In this document: positions 23,558 through 32,291 of the stretch, piece by piece
Layout: every line of letters begins with the position of its first letter
How positions within the stretch are numbered: the first letter of the stretch is position 1
The notes under the pieces: generated by a model
Databases searched by the model: none
Told to the model about the DNA's origin: nothing
What the model saw: the letters and a program-made list of their open reading frames with translations, nothing else
Source of the DNA: DASRHY01 sp035650275
Lineage (GTDB): Bacteria > Actinomycetota > Actinomycetes > Propionibacteriales > Kribbellaceae
DNA length: 64,000 bases
Assembly (NCBI GenBank): GCA_035650275.1
Contig: DASRHY010000224.1
Location: 57,803-121,802, forward strand
Direction of reading: 5' to 3'
Position numbers and translations under genes: made by a program

Positions 23558-25784
23558 CGGATCCTTTCGCCACCGCCGGCTCGGCGGGTACGGGTGCCGC
23601 GGCAGCGGTCTCGGGAGCGGGTTCAGTGGTCGGTTCGGGAGCGTGTTCAACGGCGCGTTCGGGGATGGGGCTGCCGTTCTTGCGCTCGGTGCGGATCCGG
23701 CGGTAGATCCGGATCGCCGAGGTGCCGAACAGCAGCGCGACAGCGGCCCCGACCAGGACCCAGCCGACGGTGCCGTACTGGGCCGCCCGGATGTCCAGCT
23801 CGAGCGGGGCACCGAGACGCTCGCCGGTCGCCGTGACGATGTGCGCACGCGCCTTGATCAGGCCGTTCTGCTGCGCGGACGCGCGGATGTTGAACGTCTG
23901 CCGGTTGCCGCCCCGGATCACCACCGGTTCGATCGGCTCGACCGAGAGGTCGTCGCGGTTCAGCGACTCGATCTGCAGGCCGACCCGGACCGGACGTTTC
24001 AGCTCGTTCGCGACCGTGAGCGGGAACTGGCCCTTGCTCGACGACAGCGTCACCACGGTGTCGCCGCCACCGTCGTCGGTGATCAGATGCACCTTGCCGA
24101 ACTGGCCGGCGAACATGAACCGCTGGTACGCGCGGAAGCGGTCGCCCTCCGCGGGGTAGCCGCGCCACGACAGGGAGGCCGACCGGACCAGCGACTTGTC
24201 CAGCCGGTCCTTGGCGGCCGCGGTGTTGGTGGTCAGGGCGTTGTACGTGCGGATGTCGCGGTCGATCTGCCGGACCGCCTCGAGCTGGGCCGCGTTCAGC
24301 ACGGTCGCGGCCGGCCTCGTCGGCGGCGCGGGCACGGTCGTGATCGGCTCGGCTGTGATCTGGTCCAGCCCGATCGGCGTGATCCAGGGCAGCGACTGTG
24401 CCTGCATCAGTACGCCGGTGGCGGAGCCGTGGACGTCGAAACCGCGGGACGGTACGGCGGCCACCGTGACCGGGGTGGTGCCGGTCTGGTCGAGCGCCAG
24501 CAGCGCGGTCTCGGCGGCGAACCGCTGCCGGAACTGAACCGGGCCGTTGGCCGCGGCCGGGTCGGGTCCGCCAGAGGTCAGGCCCTGGTCGGCGACGACG
24601 GCCCGCAGCGGGCCGTTCGCGGTGTCCACCCGGACCAGCGGCGAGGCCTCCAGGTCGGGCCGGTCCTCGGGATCCCAGGACCAGCTGGACAGCAGCGTCA
24701 GCTCGTCCGGCGTGCTGCCTTCGTGCTCGGCGGCTGCCGCCAGCGTGTCCTCGGTGGCGGCGCCGTTCTCCAGCCACATCGAGGCCTGGACCGGCTTCCC
24801 GCCCGGCCCGGTGGCGCCGGTGGTGAGCTCGCGGGACCGGTCCACCACGTGGCCGAGCCCGCCGTCGACCAGGCGCCGTACGTCCGGGTCGCCGTAGGGG
24901 AGCAGCATGACGTGCGAACGACCGGTCGCCGGGTCGACCGCCCGGTCGAGTGCCGCCAGCCAGTCCTTGGCGACCTGGCTCTGCTGCAGCGGGACGCCGT
25001 CGCGGCCGTCGGTCCGGTACCCCTGCGCGAGCTGCCGCGCCTCGTCCAGCAGCGACGGGTCGATCAGCCAGGTGAGCTGCTTGCCGGTTCCGGCCTGCAC
25101 CAGCCGGTGCAGCCGGCCGCCGGGCGCCATCGCACTGACCAGCGACTCGTCGGCGAAGTAGGTGCCGTTCAGCTGAGTCGGCCGGTGCCGCAGCGGCAGC
25201 ACCATCGCGGTCCGGACCTGTCGCGGTGTGGGTTCCGCGGCCATCACCGGCATCAGCGTGCGGGCCACGCCCGGCGACACCCGCTCACCGGTCGGGCTGT
25301 CGGCGTTGATCCGCACACCGACGACGTAGACGCCGTTGGTGTCGTCGATCTCCCACTGCGGCCAGGTCACGGTCACCGTGAACGGCCGGGAGCTGCCCGG
25401 CTGCAGCACGTCGGCGAAGTCCTGGAACGCGGTCGACTCGATCAGCCCATTGCAGTCGTCGCCGGCCGGTGGGATCGCGCTGAGCTCGCCGGTGCTGTCG
25501 ATCCGGCCGCGCTGGGAGTCCAGGCAGGCGATCGCCTGCACGTTGGTCAGGGTGGTGCTGCCGCTGTTGGTCGCCGTACCGGTGATCGTGACCGGGTCGC
25601 CGGGCTTCGGCGCCACCGGGGTGAATGAGGTGATCCGGACCTGGACCGCGTCGGCCGCCGGCGCCTGCGGTGCCGCCTGCGCGCCCGGGGCGGTCATGCC
25701 GAGGCCGACTAGGATCAGGGCGAGTGCGGCCACCGCGGGGAGGGCGACACGGCGCCCTACGTACCTCACCCACGGATGGAACAC
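23550..25784 (-). CDS. DUF6049-like secreted type I membrane protein (Rv3909 position)
   Basis: Large extracytoplasmic protein of 744 aa, conserved just upstream of murJ in Actinomycetota; function unknown. It has an N-terminal signal peptide (VALPAVAALALILVGLGMTAPGAQA, about 13-37), a beta-rich CARDB-like segment (about 45-160) and a central domain with several conserved LPYGDPD and LLSSWSWDPEDRP stretches. A C-terminal TM helix (about 687-707) and a Pro/Glu/Ala-rich cytosolic tail follow. The GTG start is 24 bp from the divergent CCA-transferase start, so both promoters overlap. Confidence 0.85.
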   Translation of the reverse strand: MFHPWVRYVGRRVALPAVAALALILVGLGMTAPGAQAAPQAPAADAVQVRITSFTPVAPKPGDPVTITGTATNSGSTTLTNVQAIACLDSQRGRIDSTGELSAIPPAGDDCNGLIESTAFQDFADVLQPGSSRPFTVTVTWPQWEIDDTNGVYVVGVRINADSPTGERVSPGVARTLMPVMAAEPTPRQVRTAMVLPLRHRPTQLNGTYFADESLVSAMAPGGRLHRLVQAGTGKQLTWLIDPSLLDEARQLAQGYRTDGRDGVPLQQSQVAKDWLAALDRAVDPATGRSHVMLLPYGDPDVRRLVDGGLGHVVDRSRELTTGATGPGGKPVQASMWLENGAATEDTLAAAAEHEGSTPDELTLLSSWSWDPEDRPDLEASPLVRVDTANGPLRAVVADQGLTSGGPDPAAANGPVQFRQRFAAETALLALDQTGTTPVTVAAVPSRGFDVHGSATGVLMQAQSLPWITPIGLDQITAEPITTVPAPPTRPAATVLNAAQLEAVRQIDRDIRTYNALTTNTAAAKDRLDKSLVRSASLSWRGYPAEGDRFRAYQRFMFAGQFGKVHLITDDGGGDTVVTLSSSKGQFPLTVANELKRPVRVGLQIESLNRDDLSVEPIEPVVIRGGNRQTFNIRASAQQNGLIKARAHIVTATGERLGAPLELDIRAAQYGTVGWVLVGAAVALLFGTSAIRIYRRIRTERKNGSPIPERAVEHAPEPTTEPAPETAAAAPVPAEPAVAKGSDG

Positions 25785-25794
25785 GCGGTCACCG

Positions 25795-25800
25795 TAGCCT
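25795..25800 (+). promoter_or_regulatory. Leaderless -10 element of the CCA transferase gene
   Basis: TAGCCT (TANNNT class) ends 8 nt before the GTG at 25809, and no Shine-Dalgarno is visible. The transcript therefore probably begins at or next to the start codon. Confidence 0.5.
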
Positions 25801-25808
25801 AGATTTCC

Positions 25809-27278
25809 GTGCCTTCTAACTCCGGTGACGCCACGCAGGCGAAAGGATCCGCTCGGCTGTCCGACGTACAGCGTCAGGGCGTGCAGTCGTTGCTACGGAT
25901 CGCACCGGTGGTCGACGAGCTCGGTGGCCGGTTCGTGGATGCGGGGTACGAGATCGCGCTGGTCGGCGGCAGCGTACGGGACGCGCTGCTGGGCCGACTC
26001 GGCAACGACCTGGACTTCACCACGTCGGCACGGCCGGACGACATCGAGCGGTTGCTGAAGGGCTGGGCGGACAACGTCTGGGCGATCGGCAAGGATTTCG
26101 GCACCATCGGCTGTACCAAGGGCGAGTGGGTGCTGGAGATCACGACGTACCGCTCGGATGCGTACGACGGTGCGACCCGCAAGCCCCGGGTCGTGTTCGG
26201 CGACACGCTCGAGGGTGACCTGCTCCGCCGCGACTTCACGGTGAACGCGATGGCGGTGGCGCTGCCGGGCACCGAGTTCGTCGACCCGTTCGGCGGGCTG
26301 GAGGACCTGGCCGCGAAGGTGCTGCGCACTCCGGCGGCGCCGGAGGAGTCGTTCGGCGACGACCCGCTGCGGATGCTGCGGGCCGCCCGGTTCGCCGCCC
26401 AGCTCGGGTTCACGCCGGACCTCGCGGTGGTCCGGGCGATGACCGAGCGGGCGCGGACGCTCGAGATCGTGTCGGCGGAGCGGATCCGCGACGAGCTGGT
26501 CAAGCTGGTCTGCGCGCCGGACCCGCGCCGCGGCCTGGACCTGCTGGTGCAGACCGGGCTCGCCGACCTGGTACTGCCGGAGCTGCCCGCGCTGCGGCTG
26601 GAGGTGGACGAGCACCACCGGCACAAGGACGTGTACCAGCACTCGCTGACCGTGCTGGACCAGGCGATCGACCTGGAGCCGCGGCTCGGGCTGGACGGCC
26701 CGGACTTCGTGGTCCGGTTCGCTGCGCTCGTGCACGACATCGGCAAGCCGCGCACCCGCCGGTTCGAGGACGGCGGCAAGGTCACCTTCCACCATCACGA
26801 CGTCGTCGGCGCCAAGCTGACCCGGAAGCGGATGAAGGCGCTGCGTTTCAGCAACGACGACATCGAGGCGGTGTCGAAGCTGGTCGAGCTGCACCTGCGC
26901 TTCCACGGGTACGGCACCGGCGAGTGGACCGACTCCGCGGTCCGGCGCTACGTCCGCGACGCCGGCGACCTGCTGTCCCGGCTGCACGTGCTGACCCGGG
27001 CCGACTGCACCACCCGGAACCGGCGCAAGGCGGAGGCGCTGCGGGCGGCGTACGACCATCTCGAGGAGCGGATCGAGCGGCTGCGCGAGCAGGAGGAGCT
27101 GGACGCTATCCGGCCCGACCTGGACGGCAACCAGATCATGGAGATCCTCGGCATCCCTCCCGGCCGTGAGGTCGGCGAGGCGTACCGGTTCCTGCTCGAC
27201 CAGCGGTTGGAGCACGGCCCGCTCGGCGAGGACCGGGCCCGCGACGCACTGCTGGCCTGGTGGTCCGAAAGGTCCTGA
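25809..27278 (+). CDS. pcnA: CCA tRNA nucleotidyltransferase
   Basis: Adds or repairs the 3' CCA end of tRNAs. The 489-aa protein has the class II polymerase beta head, ALVGGSVRDALLGRLGNDLDFTTSARPDD (GG...DxD, about 49-77), the DLLRRDFTVNAMAVAL motif, EDPLRMLRAARFAAQLGF-like arm, and an HD domain (VHDIGKPRTRRFEDGGKVTFHHHDVVGA). Presence of the HD domain suggests 2',3'-phosphatase-type processing. Synteny matches Rv3907c; the NUDIX gene (Rv3908) that lies next to it in mycobacteria is absent here. Confidence 0.95.
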   Translation: MPSNSGDATQAKGSARLSDVQRQGVQSLLRIAPVVDELGGRFVDAGYEIALVGGSVRDALLGRLGNDLDFTTSARPDDIERLLKGWADNVWAIGKDFGTIGCTKGEWVLEITTYRSDAYDGATRKPRVVFGDTLEGDLLRRDFTVNAMAVALPGTEFVDPFGGLEDLAAKVLRTPAAPEESFGDDPLRMLRAARFAAQLGFTPDLAVVRAMTERARTLEIVSAERIRDELVKLVCAPDPRRGLDLLVQTGLADLVLPELPALRLEVDEHHRHKDVYQHSLTVLDQAIDLEPRLGLDGPDFVVRFAALVHDIGKPRTRRFEDGGKVTFHHHDVVGAKLTRKRMKALRFSNDDIEAVSKLVELHLRFHGYGTGEWTDSAVRRYVRDAGDLLSRLHVLTRADCTTRNRRKAEALRAAYDHLEERIERLREQEELDAIRPDLDGNQIMEILGIPPGREVGEAYRFLLDQRLEHGPLGEDRARDALLAWWSERS

Positions 27279-27348
27279 AGCGGGACCTTCGCTCCCGCCG
27301 GGCCAGGTCAGTGTCCGTGCAGCGGCGACAAGGCCCCACCGGCGCGGG

Positions 27349-27354
27349 TAACGT
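27349..27354 (+). promoter_or_regulatory. Leaderless -10 element
   Basis: TAACGT lies exactly 6 nt before the ATG at 27361 and no Shine-Dalgarno is visible, fitting a leaderless start. Confidence 0.5.
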
Positions 27355-27360
27355 CGGCAC

Positions 27361-28098
27361 ATGGAGTGGCTGTTGATCGCGGCCCTCGGAGGCGGGGTGC
27401 TGGTGCTGGGCCGGCGGCTGCGGGGTCGCCGTGCTGACCGGCGCGCCGGGACGGCCGAGCTGGAGCAGATCAAGCGGGTCGCGGACGAGGACGTCACGCT
27501 GCTCGGCGAGGAGCTGGCCCGGCTGGACGCCGAGGTCGCCGGGCGGGCCCTGGACCAGGAGACGCGGCTGGACTACCAGCGGGCGCTGGACGCGTACGAG
27601 TCGGCGCAGCGGTCCGTACCCCGGCTCACCGACATCGACCGGATAAGCACGGTGACCGACACGCTCGCCACCGGGCGGTACGCGATCGTCTGCGTCCGCG
27701 CCCGGCTGGCCGGGCAGCCGGTGCCGGAGCGCCGGGTGCCATGCTTCTTCAACCCGCAGCACGGCCCGTCGGTGGCCGATGTGGTGTGGACCAGCGCGCG
27801 GCGCGGGAGCCGGACGGTGCCGGCCTGCGCGCAGGACGCGGTTCGGGTGCGGGCCGGCGAGCAGCCCGAGATGCGGTCCGTCGAGTTCGGCGGCCGGCGG
27901 GTGCCGTACTGGGAGGCCGGCCAGGCGTGGGCGCCGTACGGCGAGGGGTACTTCGCATCCGGTAGCGGTGCGGCGTTCCTCGCACCGCTGGCGCTGGAGC
28001 CCGGGTGGACCGGTGACGTCGGTGGCTGGGGCGACGGCGGCTTCGGCGGTTTCGACGGCGGTGGTTTCGAGGGCGGCGGTGGCGGCGGCGACGGCTGA
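27361..28098 (+). CDS. Uncharacterised membrane-anchored protein with Gly-rich tail
   Basis: Protein of 245 aa, no family named with confidence. It begins with a hydrophobic anchor (WLLIAALGGGVLVLGRRL, about 3-20) and a basic stretch, then a coiled-coil-like helical segment (about 30-90, ELEQIKRVADEDVTLLGEELARLDAEV). A compact domain with CFFNPQHGPSVADVVW and ACAQDAVRVRAGEQPEMR follows, and the last 40 residues are Gly/Asp/Phe-rich. The Cys pair (RVPCFFN and VPACAQD) is a visible feature. Related tails occur in TPM-type membrane proteins, but the TPM domain itself is not evident. Confidence 0.7.
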   Translation: MEWLLIAALGGGVLVLGRRLRGRRADRRAGTAELEQIKRVADEDVTLLGEELARLDAEVAGRALDQETRLDYQRALDAYESAQRSVPRLTDIDRISTVTDTLATGRYAIVCVRARLAGQPVPERRVPCFFNPQHGPSVADVVWTSARRGSRTVPACAQDAVRVRAGEQPEMRSVEFGGRRVPYWEAGQAWAPYGEGYFASGSGAAFLAPLALEPGWTGDVGGWGDGGFGGFDGGGFEGGGGGGDG

Positions 28099-28100
28099 GG

Positions 28101-28211
28101 TCAGATGTCGTCCCAGGGCCGGATGTCGTAGCCGGCCAGCAGCCTCGCGCGGAGATCGGGCCGGTCGGTGTACACGAGCGGTCCGCTGCCCGGCCAGGTG
28201 TCACGCTGCAT
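28101..28211 (-). CDS. Candidate 36-aa protein
   Basis: Short frame (ATG 28211, TGA 28101-28103) with strongly GC-biased third positions (about 32 of 35 codons), as in real genes here. It has a compact sequence with YTDRPDLRARLLAGYDIRPWDDI at its end. It fills a 155-bp gap between two forward genes. No family recognised and the Shine-Dalgarno is weak, so it could be a degraded C-terminal fragment of a longer gene. Confidence 0.35.
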   Translation of the reverse strand: MQRDTWPGSGPLVYTDRPDLRARLLAGYDIRPWDDI

Positions 28212-28253
28212 GGCCGATACGTTCCGGCGGGCACAGGTCTACGCTCACGCTTC

Positions 28254-28889
28254 GTGGACTGGTTGAGTGTGATCGGCTGGGGCGGCTCGGCGCTCGTGGT
28301 GGTGTCGTTGCTGCAGACCCGGATCCTGCGCCTGCGGGTGCTGAACCTGGTCGGCTGTGTGGTGCTGGTCGGGTTCAACGCCGCGATCGAGGTGTGGCCG
28401 ATGGTCGGCATGAACGCGGTGCTGGCCGTGATCAACGCCGTCCACTTGTGGCGGCTGCTGCGGCACCGGCATGACGACCAGGAGTACGCCGTGCTGGAGG
28501 TGGCCGACTCCGACGCGTACCTGGAGCATGTGCTGCGGATCCACGAGCGCGACATCGAGCGGTTCAACCCCGGCTTCTCCGTCGGATCCCTGGACAGCCG
28601 GTACGCGTTCCTGGTCCAGCACGGCGAACGCACCGTCGGAGTGGTGCTGGCCGACGACGCCGGCGACGGGCACGCCCAGATCGAGCTCGACTATGTGCTG
28701 CCCGAGTACCGCGACTTCACCCCGGGCGAGTTCGTCTACCGGCGCAGCGAGGTGTTCACCCGGCACGGCTTCACCCAGGTGATCGCGCCACCGGCGATGC
28801 GCGACTCGGTGCCGTACCTACGCAACCTCGGCTTCCACCGCGACGGCGAGCGCATCGTCCTCGATCTGCCCGGCGCGAGCTCGGCCTAG
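28254..28889 (+). CDS. YgjV-like membrane domain fused to a GNAT-like domain
   Basis: Protein of 211 aa. Residues 1-70 contain three short TM helices resembling the YgjV inner-membrane family (IGWGGSALVVVSLLQTRILRLRVLNLVGCVVLVGFNAAI...). Residues 75-205 look like a GNAT acyltransferase fold (HERDIERFNPGFSVG... TVGVVLADDAGDGHAQIELDYVLPEYRDFTPGEFVYR... FTRHGFTQVIAPPAMRDSVPYLRNLGFHRDGERIVLDLPG). The usual acetyl-CoA loop is not clear. TACGCT lies 8 nt before the GTG start, so the mRNA may be leaderless. Confidence 0.72.
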   Translation: MDWLSVIGWGGSALVVVSLLQTRILRLRVLNLVGCVVLVGFNAAIEVWPMVGMNAVLAVINAVHLWRLLRHRHDDQEYAVLEVADSDAYLEHVLRIHERDIERFNPGFSVGSLDSRYAFLVQHGERTVGVVLADDAGDGHAQIELDYVLPEYRDFTPGEFVYRRSEVFTRHGFTQVIAPPAMRDSVPYLRNLGFHRDGERIVLDLPGASSA

Positions 28890-28920
28890 CTTGGGGCACC
28901 GGGCGAACGCCGGCGCAGGA

Positions 28921-30870
28921 TCACAGCCGGCGGCGGGTCCTGAGGTAGTCGCTCACCACGGCTGCGCCGAGGCCGTCCACATCCGGGGCGATCACCCGGC
29001 CGTTACCGCGACGGGCCAGCAGGTCGACGTACGACGTGAGGCGCGGCTCCTCGCCGAGCCGGAACACCGTCAGCACGGTGCCGAGCCGGGCCAGCCGGTC
29101 CACCTCGGCGATCGTGGTCCGCAGCGTCTTGGGTGAGGGCGGGTAGGAGAACGCGGCGACACCCTCCCTCTCCAGGTGCGCGGTCGGCTCGCCGTCGGTC
29201 ACCAGCAGCACGACCGGCTGCGCGTCCGGGTGCCGGCGCAAGTGCCGCCCGGCAAGCAGCAGCGCGTGGTGCGCGTTCGTGCCCTGCTCCCAGGCGCCCT
29301 CCAGCCCGACCAGCTCGGGCAGCTCGACCGACCGGGCATACCGGCCGAATGTGATCACCTGCAGCGCGTCGTTGCGGTACCGGGTGGAGATCAGCTGGTG
29401 CAACGCGAGCGCGGTCCGCTTCATCGGCAGCCAGCGGCCTTCCTGCACCATCGACCAGGACGTGTCGACACACAGCGCGACCGCGGCCCGGGCCCGGTGC
29501 TCGGTCTCGGCGACCTCGACGTCGGACACGTCCAGCCTGATCGGCGTACCGGCGCGCAGTACGGCGTTGCGCACGGTGCGCGGCACGTCCCACGGCTGGG
29601 TGTCGCCGAACTCCCACGCCCGGCTCGAGCCGCTCAGCTCACCGGCGGCACCCGCGCTGGCGGTGTTCCGGTCACCGGCGCGGGCGCGCGCGGCTCGCAG
29701 TACGTCGGCCAGCGCGGTCTCGCCGAGCCGGCGCAACGCCTTCGGTGACAGCCGGAGCGTTCCGTCCGGCGCCCGCTCCACCAGACCTTGCTCGCGCAGC
29801 GCGCGCTCCAGCTCGGACAACCGGCGCGCGTCCACGGCCGCGTCGTCGCCGAGCTGGCGCTCCAGCGCGTCCAGGTCGATATCCTCGAGCCGGGCCCCCG
29901 GGTAGGACTGCGACAGCTGCTCAGCCAGTGCGTCGAGCTCGGCCAGGTCCGTCATCGCCCGGGCACCGGCGCCCATCCCGAGCGGCTCGTCACCACGGAA
30001 GTCCTCCGCCGAGGTCCAGTCCTCGCCAGGACGCAACGCCTGCAGCTGTGCATCCAGCTGGGCCAGCTCGCCCGCGAGCCGCGGGTCGCCGAACGCCTGC
30101 TGGGCCAGTGACATCAGCTCGTCGCGCTGCTCCGGCGACATCGAGTTCAGCATCCGCTGCGCGGCGGCCGCCCGGGCGGCGAGCGCGTCGATCAGCTCCT
30201 CGACGTCGCGCGGGTTCTCCGGGAAGAACTCGCCGTGCTTGGCCATGAACTCGTCGAACAGCTGTGGTACGTCGGGCCGGCCCTGCGCGTGCGCGGCGAG
30301 CAGGCTGTTGAGGTCGGCGAGCATCTCGCGGATCCGCTCGACGTCCTCGGGTGTAGTCGACTGCAGCGCGTCCTTGATGCCCTCGAACCGCGAGTCCAGC
30401 AGCTCGCGGCCGACCAGGTCCTTGATCTGCTCGTACTTCTCCCGGGCCTCGGGCGAGCGCCAGTCGTAGTCCTGGAGCTCACGGACGGCGGCAGCGGTAC
30501 CGGCCGGCAACGCGTCCAGCTGCGCCTCCGCGAACCGGGCGTCGTCCGACGGGTCCGGGAACAGCGCGGTCCGCTCGGCCTCGACCGCCTCGTCCAGCAG
30601 CCGTCGTACGTCCTGCAGGGTCCCGTCCAGCGAGTGCCGACGCTGGATCTCCTCGCGCCGCTGCCAGAGCCTGCGCGTGATGTCGTCAAGCCCGCTGGTG
30701 TCCCGCAGGCCGCGGCGCAGCATCTCCTGCAGCGCACTGCCCGGCGAGTACCCCTCCATCACGTCCCGCCCGAGCGCGTCCAGCGCCTCGCGCAGGTCCA
30801 CGGGCGGGGCCAGTGGATCCGGCCCGTCATGCCACGGCCCGTAGCTCCACCCCGACGGCTCGGCGGTCAT
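28921..30870 (-). CDS. VWA domain protein (partner of MoxR-type ATPase)
   Basis: Protein of 649 aa. The N-terminal 430 residues are long, charged helices with clustered Leu/Glu/Asp. The C-terminal von Willebrand A domain (about 440-640) keeps the metal-ion site: CVDTSWSM (DxSxS), a Thr region and LLVTDGEPTAHL. Such proteins pair with AAA+ ATPases to load metals or remodel complexes, as ChlD with ChlI or CoxE with MoxR. The ATPase gene lies immediately upstream with an ATGA overlap. The target is unknown. Confidence 0.88.
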   Translation of the reverse strand: MTAEPSGWSYGPWHDGPDPLAPPVDLREALDALGRDVMEGYSPGSALQEMLRRGLRDTSGLDDITRRLWQRREEIQRRHSLDGTLQDVRRLLDEAVEAERTALFPDPSDDARFAEAQLDALPAGTAAAVRELQDYDWRSPEAREKYEQIKDLVGRELLDSRFEGIKDALQSTTPEDVERIREMLADLNSLLAAHAQGRPDVPQLFDEFMAKHGEFFPENPRDVEELIDALAARAAAAQRMLNSMSPEQRDELMSLAQQAFGDPRLAGELAQLDAQLQALRPGEDWTSAEDFRGDEPLGMGAGARAMTDLAELDALAEQLSQSYPGARLEDIDLDALERQLGDDAAVDARRLSELERALREQGLVERAPDGTLRLSPKALRRLGETALADVLRAARARAGDRNTASAGAAGELSGSSRAWEFGDTQPWDVPRTVRNAVLRAGTPIRLDVSDVEVAETEHRARAAVALCVDTSWSMVQEGRWLPMKRTALALHQLISTRYRNDALQVITFGRYARSVELPELVGLEGAWEQGTNAHHALLLAGRHLRRHPDAQPVVLLVTDGEPTAHLEREGVAAFSYPPSPKTLRTTIAEVDRLARLGTVLTVFRLGEEPRLTSYVDLLARRGNGRVIAPDVDGLGAAVVSDYLRTRRRL

Positions 30871-32291
30871 CCGCCGTACACCGTGCTCTCGTCGTCGGCG
30901 TCCTTGGCCAGCCGCTTGGACAGGTACAGCGCCTCCAGCGCCAGCTCGACCGCGGCCGCGATCCGGCCCGCCGAATCCTCCTCGGGATCGGCCCCGGCGC
31001 GGGCGGCCACGTCGTACAGGACCGGCAGCTCGGGCAGCGCGGCCAGCACGTCGCGGGCCGGCACACGCTCGCCGGTCGTGACCAGGTGCCCGGCCGCGAC
31101 CGCGTCGGCCAGCGGCTGCAGGTCCAGCCCGGCGAACCGGTCCCGGGCGGTCTCGGCCACCGCCCGGCGCAGCAGGTGGACCAGGTGCTCGGTCTCCCGG
31201 CCTTCCTCGCCGGGCTCGAACTCGAGTTTGCCGCGCAGTACCGACGGCACCGCCTGCAGGTCGACCGGCCGGGCCACCGCGGGCTCCTCGCCGGTCAGCG
31301 CGGACCGACGTAAAGCCGCGGCCGCGACGGTCTCGGCCGCCGCCACCGCGAACCGGGCCGATACCCCGGACCGCTGGTCGATCGCCGCCGACTCGCGCAG
31401 CCGCCGCACGAACCGGGCCAGGATCTCCAGCAGCGGCTCGCCGACCTCGGCGACCAGCTCGGCCTCCTGCCGGACCACGTCCACCTCGGCGTCCACGTCC
31501 AGCGGGTAGTGCGTGCGTACCTCGGCGCCGAACCGGTCCTTCAGCGGGGTGATGATCCGGCCGCGGTTGGTGTAGTCCTCCGGGTTCGCGGTCGCCACGA
31601 GCAGTACGTCCAGCGGCAGCCGCAGGGTGTACCCGCGGACCTGGATGTCGCGCTCCTCCATCACGTTCAGCAGCGCCACCTGGATCCGCTCGGCCAGGTC
31701 CGGCAGCTCGTTGATCGCGACGATGCCGCGGTGCGCCCGAGGTACCAGGCCGAAGTGGATCGTCTCCGGGTCGCCCAGGCTGCGGCCCTCGGCGACCTTC
31801 ACCGGGTCGACGTCACCGACCAGGTCACCGACCGCCGTGTCCGGCGTGGCCAGCTTCTCGGCGTACCGCTCCGAGCGGTGCACCCAGCGCACCGGCAGCT
31901 CGTCGCCGAGCTCGGCCGCGCGGCGCTTCGAGGCCGGCGTGATCGGGGCCAGCGGGTGCTCGGGCAGCTCGGCACCGTCGATCACCGGCGTCCACTCGTC
32001 GAGCAGCAGGGCGATGGTGCGCAGCAGCCGGGTCTTGCCCTGGCCGCGCTCGCCCAGCAGTACGACGTCGTGCCCGGCGAGCAGTGCCCGCTCGAGCTGC
32101 GGCAGCACGGTCCGGTCGAAGCCGACGATGCCTGGCCACGGGTCGGCGCCAGACCTGAGCTTGTCGAGCAGGTTCGCGGCGATCTCGTCCTTGACGGACC
32201 TGGACAGGCATCCGGCGGCGCGCAGCGCGCCCGCGGTCCGCGGCAGGTCAGCGGGGAACGATGCGGGAACCGAGGCATGGACAGAAGTCAC
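30867..32291 (-). CDS. MoxR/ChlI-like AAA+ ATPase
   Basis: AAA+ ATPase of 474 aa. It has Walker A in VVLLGERGQGKTRLLRTI (about 75-92), a helix insert with GIVAINELPDLAERIQVALLNVMEERDIQVRGY (Walker B variant, with Asn-Glu in place of Asp-Glu), sensor LLVATANPEDYTNRGRIITPLKDRFGAEVRTHYP, and a C-terminal lid. Layout matches magnesium-chelatase-I/MoxR chaperones. It is coupled to the downstream VWA gene by a 4-bp overlap. No pigment or metal cofactor genes are nearby, so its client is unknown. Confidence 0.9.
   Translation of the reverse strand: MTSVHASVPASFPADLPRTAGALRAAGCLSRSVKDEIAANLLDKLRSGADPWPGIVGFDRTVLPQLERALLAGHDVVLLGERGQGKTRLLRTIALLLDEWTPVIDGAELPEHPLAPITPASKRRAAELGDELPVRWVHRSERYAEKLATPDTAVGDLVGDVDPVKVAEGRSLGDPETIHFGLVPRAHRGIVAINELPDLAERIQVALLNVMEERDIQVRGYTLRLPLDVLLVATANPEDYTNRGRIITPLKDRFGAEVRTHYPLDVDAEVDVVRQEAELVAEVGEPLLEILARFVRRLRESAAIDQRSGVSARFAVAAAETVAAAALRRSALTGEEPAVARPVDLQAVPSVLRGKLEFEPGEEGRETEHLVHLLRRAVAETARDRFAGLDLQPLADAVAAGHLVTTGERVPARDVLAALPELPVLYDVAARAGADPEEDSAGRIAAAVELALEALYLSKRLAKDADDESTVYGG

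Noticed and set aside
23403..25628. A 741-codon forward frame
   Set aside because: Antisense to the DUF6049-like protein and murJ start; no signal, domain or codon support.
30867..32291. Magnesium chelatase for bacteriochlorophyll
   Set aside because: No ChlH or other porphyrin genes are present; the ATPase-VWA pair is better described as MoxR-type.
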